From: Burkholderiales bacterium
Lineage (GTDB): Bacteria > Pseudomonadota > Gammaproteobacteria > Burkholderiales > Burkholderiaceae_C
DNA: 16,922 nucleotides
Assembly: GCA_011391855.1 (NCBI GenBank)
Contig: JAABPT010000422.1
Coordinates: 1-16,922 of the forward strand
Direction of reading: 5' to 3'
Positions 14,937-16,922 of the stretch are shown here, in pieces. Both the position numbers and the translations under genes were made by a program. The notes under the pieces were generated by a model. The model was given only the letters and a program-made list of their open reading frames with translations. It had not been told where the DNA came from and ran no database searches. The stretch's first letter is position 1. Every line of letters begins with the position of its first letter.

Positions 14937-16322
14937 ATGCACAACGATCCTCCGGCCCGCGCCACGCGCCACACCGACCTTGCAGCGAGGCCGCACGCGG
15001 CCCAACGGCCGCACCGGCCCGCACTGAGCGGCATCTGCCTCGCTGCCGGGCTGCTGTGCAGCGGCGGCGCGCAGGCGGTGGACTACGGTCCCTTCAGCCT
15101 GACCGGGTTCGCCAAGGCCGAGATCGTGCGCGTGAGCGACTACTGCGAGGAGTGCGCTCTCGAACCCTTCGAGAACAAGCAGCGCCAGTGGGCGGATGCG
15201 CTGGTCTATGGCCGTGAATACGGTGCCGACAACGTGACCCTGACGCTGTTCCAACCCTACCTGGCGCTCAGGTTCGACCTGCCTGGCGGCTTCAAGATCG
15301 AAGGCCTGCTCAGCCAGCGCTGGCGCGACGGCAAGGAGGACATCGAAGGCTTCTGGTACGACAAGAACATAGCGCTCAGTCACTCCGACTACGGCAGCGT
15401 GCGCATTGGCGCCATGACCACGCGCACCTGGAGCGTGGCCGACTACCCCTACGGCACCAATCTGAACGTGGGCGATGTCTGGGCCTCCAGCGGCGCAGGC
15501 TACGGCCTCTTGACCGGTGCTCTGCGCCTGACCACGCGGCCACTCGACGTCTACGAAGGCGACCTGGTGCTCGAAGCCACCTACGACGACGGCAAGTCGG
15601 GCTGGGAGAAGAACGAGCCGCGCTTCTGGGAGTTCTACGCCCAGTACCACAAGGGCGACCTCGTCGTCGATGCGATGTATCAGGACACACGCAACGGCAC
15701 GCCGTCGGCCTGGGGTCATGGCCCGTTCACCGGGCTCACGCCGTTTCCTGCCGACGACGGCAAGCTCGGCTCTTCGGGCCAGAGCATCGCCATGATCATG
15801 GCGCGCTACCAGGTCGACCTGCAGTGGGAAATCTCCGGCGGCGTGCGCGCCAACCGCTGGAGCGGCGCCTATGCCGTCATCACCAAGCCCATGGTCCCGC
15901 CCGACCAGAACGACCAGTGGAACGAAATGTTCAACGTCGACTGGGGCTGCAAGAGCGAAGTGCCCTCGCGCTGCGACGTCGACAACCCGGGCTACGCCGC
16001 GCGCTCGGTGGATTTGATGATAGGGGCGCGCTACCGCTTCGGCCGCTGGGTCGCCTCGGCCGGCCTGGTCTACCTGGGAGAGGCGGAAACCGACAACCCG
16101 AGCGAACGGGGGCAGAGCAACAGCCTGCTCGTCCTGTCGCCTGGCCTGGAATACGACTTCGGCAACGGCTTCGAGGTCTATGCCTTCGGCGGCCTGGTGA
16201 CCTATGGGCGCAAGGGACTGTCGCCGATGTCGAGCCCGGGCAACGCGGCCTTCACCAATATCGATTCACGCGTCAGCAAGTCCGGCAACTATGTCGGCGT
16301 TGGCGCGCAGTTCACGTTCTGA
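14937..16322 (+). CDS. Outer-membrane beta-barrel porin, probable glucan-oligosaccharide channel
   Basis: About 461 residues from ATG 14937. Other in-frame ATGs at 14892 and 14910 are possible, and none has a clear ribosome site. The signal sequence has an unusually long Arg/His-rich front, a core near ALSGICLAAGLL and a cleavage site after GAQA (residue 47). The mature protein begins VDYGPFSLTGFAKAEIVR and consists of alternating strands rich in Tyr, Trp, Phe and Gly. It ends in VGVGAQFTF, a terminal Phe as expected for barrel assembly by BAM. There is no TonB box or plug domain, so it is a porin rather than a SusC-like transporter. Two cysteine pairs occur, in DYCEECALEP and around DWGCKSEVPSRCDV. 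It lies between a LacI-type operator and the GH17 lipoprotein gene, 10 bp apart from the latter, so it probably admits beta-1,3-glucan oligosaccharides (inference). The exact family is not recognised. Confidence 0.8.
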   Translation: MHNDPPARATRHTDLAARPHAAQRPHRPALSGICLAAGLLCSGGAQAVDYGPFSLTGFAKAEIVRVSDYCEECALEPFENKQRQWADALVYGREYGADNVTLTLFQPYLALRFDLPGGFKIEGLLSQRWRDGKEDIEGFWYDKNIALSHSDYGSVRIGAMTTRTWSVADYPYGTNLNVGDVWASSGAGYGLLTGALRLTTRPLDVYEGDLVLEATYDDGKSGWEKNEPRFWEFYAQYHKGDLVVDAMYQDTRNGTPSAWGHGPFTGLTPFPADDGKLGSSGQSIAMIMARYQVDLQWEISGGVRANRWSGAYAVITKPMVPPDQNDQWNEMFNVDWGCKSEVPSRCDVDNPGYAARSVDLMIGARYRFGRWVASAGLVYLGEAETDNPSERGQSNSLLVLSPGLEYDFGNGFEVYAFGGLVTYGRKGLSPMSSPGNAAFTNIDSRVSKSGNYVGVGAQFTF

Positions 16323-16324
16323 GG
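16321..16324 (+). promoter_or_regulatory. Weak Shine-Dalgarno site of the GH17 lipoprotein
   Basis: GAGG overlaps the porin stop codon and lies 8 nt before the ATG at 16333. The in-frame ATG at 16327 would be only 2 nt away, so 16333 is preferred. The overlap suggests translational coupling with the porin. Confidence 0.4.
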
Positions 16325-16332
16325 CCATGGCC

Positions 16333-16922
16333 ATGAAGCAAACCTCCACTGGCTCGCCGTTCACCCGTTCCTTCACGCTGGTGCGCGCCGCACTGGCCAT
16401 CGTCCTTGCGGCGCTGCTGCTGGCCTGCGGCGGCGGCGGCGTGATCCCGGCGCCCGAGATCCGGCCGCTGCCGGCGGACTTCTTCGCGCGCAAGGCGGTG
16501 GCGTACTCGCCCTACCGCACCGCGGTCAACGATGCCGACCGAGAGAACGAGGACATCACGCCGGCCATGATCAAGGAAGACCTGGACCTGTTGGTGACCG
16601 GCGGTTTCGGGCTCATCCGTCTGTTCAACAGTTCGGACAAGGAAGCGCGGCAGACGCTGCAGGTGATCCGCGAACACCGTCTCGACATCAAGGTGATGCT
16701 CGGCATCTACGTGGTGGGCGGTGATGGTGCCTTCAACAACGCCGAGATCGCGCGCGGCATCAAGCTGGCCAACGAATTTCCCGACATCGTGTCGGCCGTG
16801 AGCGTGGGCAACGAAGCCATGGTTTACTGGTCGCAGCACCTCATCGCCGCCAATGCCATGCGCAACTACATCTTGCGGGTGCGCGACGCCATCAAGCAGC
16901 CCGTGACGACCGACGACAACTG
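16333..16922 (+). CDS. GH17-like beta-1,3-glucanase lipoprotein, 5' part only
   Basis: The frame is open to the window end without a stop: 196 codons are visible. The signal peptide ends LLLAC with Cys32 as lipid anchor, followed by GGGG, which suggests an outer-membrane lipoprotein. From residue 55 the sequence reads AVAYSPYR, then a helix with KEDLDLLVTGGFGLIRLFNS, then LDIKVMLGIYV, then FPDIVSAVSVGNEAMV. These are the beta-strand motifs of the family 17 TIM barrel. Glu161 in VGNEA is the expected catalytic acid; the nucleophile lies beyond the window. GH17 enzymes are retaining beta-1,3-glucan hydrolases or transglycosylases. Some bacterial relatives are remodelling enzymes, so endo or exo action is undecided. 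It is transcribed with the porin and under operator 3. Its location next to GH81 supports beta-1,3-glucan as substrate. Confidence 0.85.
   Translation, partial: MKQTSTGSPFTRSFTLVRAALAIVLAALLLACGGGGVIPAPEIRPLPADFFARKAVAYSPYRTAVNDADRENEDITPAMIKEDLDLLVTGGFGLIRLFNSSDKEARQTLQVIREHRLDIKVMLGIYVVGGDGAFNNAEIARGIKLANEFPDIVSAVSVGNEAMVYWSQHLIAANAMRNYILRVRDAIKQPVTTDDN

Overview
The window is GC-rich and densely coded, with long spurious open frames opposite the real genes. This base composition and gene content (RND efflux, NodT-type lipoprotein, beta-barrel porin, GH81/GH17 enzymes) suggest a Gram-negative proteobacterium, most likely Burkholderiales (Comamonadaceae or Rubrivivax/Roseateles-like). That placement is inferred from composition and protein style, not from a marker gene.

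Left part (1-6319), housekeeping and stress genes: the 3' end of an RND efflux pump gene and its NodT/OprM-type outer-membrane lipoprotein (+), an orphan caspase-fold peptidase (-), formate-tetrahydrofolate ligase fhs (+, GTG start), and a WYL-domain transcription regulator (+, TTG start).

Right part (6408-16922), a beta-1,3-glucan utilisation locus. On the minus strand are a 1106-residue cytoplasmic protein resembling clan GH-Q glycoside phosphorylases, a 796-residue modular lipoprotein (two Ig-like domains, two tandem carbohydrate-binding-like modules, one C-terminal module), and a secreted GH81 endo-beta-1,3-glucanase. Diverging on the plus strand are an outer-membrane beta-barrel porin and a GH17-type lipoprotein that runs off the window end.

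Three identical copies of the perfect palindrome TGAAAGCGCTTTCA lie at 12275-12288, 14728-14741 and 14852-14865. Each overlaps a recognisable sigma70-like promoter upstream of the 796-residue lipoprotein, GH81 and the porin. They are the type bound by LacI/GalR-family repressors and tie the locus into one regulon; no LacI gene is in the window.

Proposed working model (inference): GH81 and the GH17 lipoprotein cut laminarin/callose/curdlan-like glucan outside or at the cell surface, the 796-residue lipoprotein holds the glucan, the porin admits oligosaccharides to the periplasm, and the cytoplasmic GH-Q-like protein phosphorolyses imported oligoglucans. No SusC/SusD pair, inner-membrane transporter or beta-glucosidase is visible here. 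These would have to lie downstream of 16922 or elsewhere. No RNA genes, CRISPR arrays, insertion sequences or att sites were seen.
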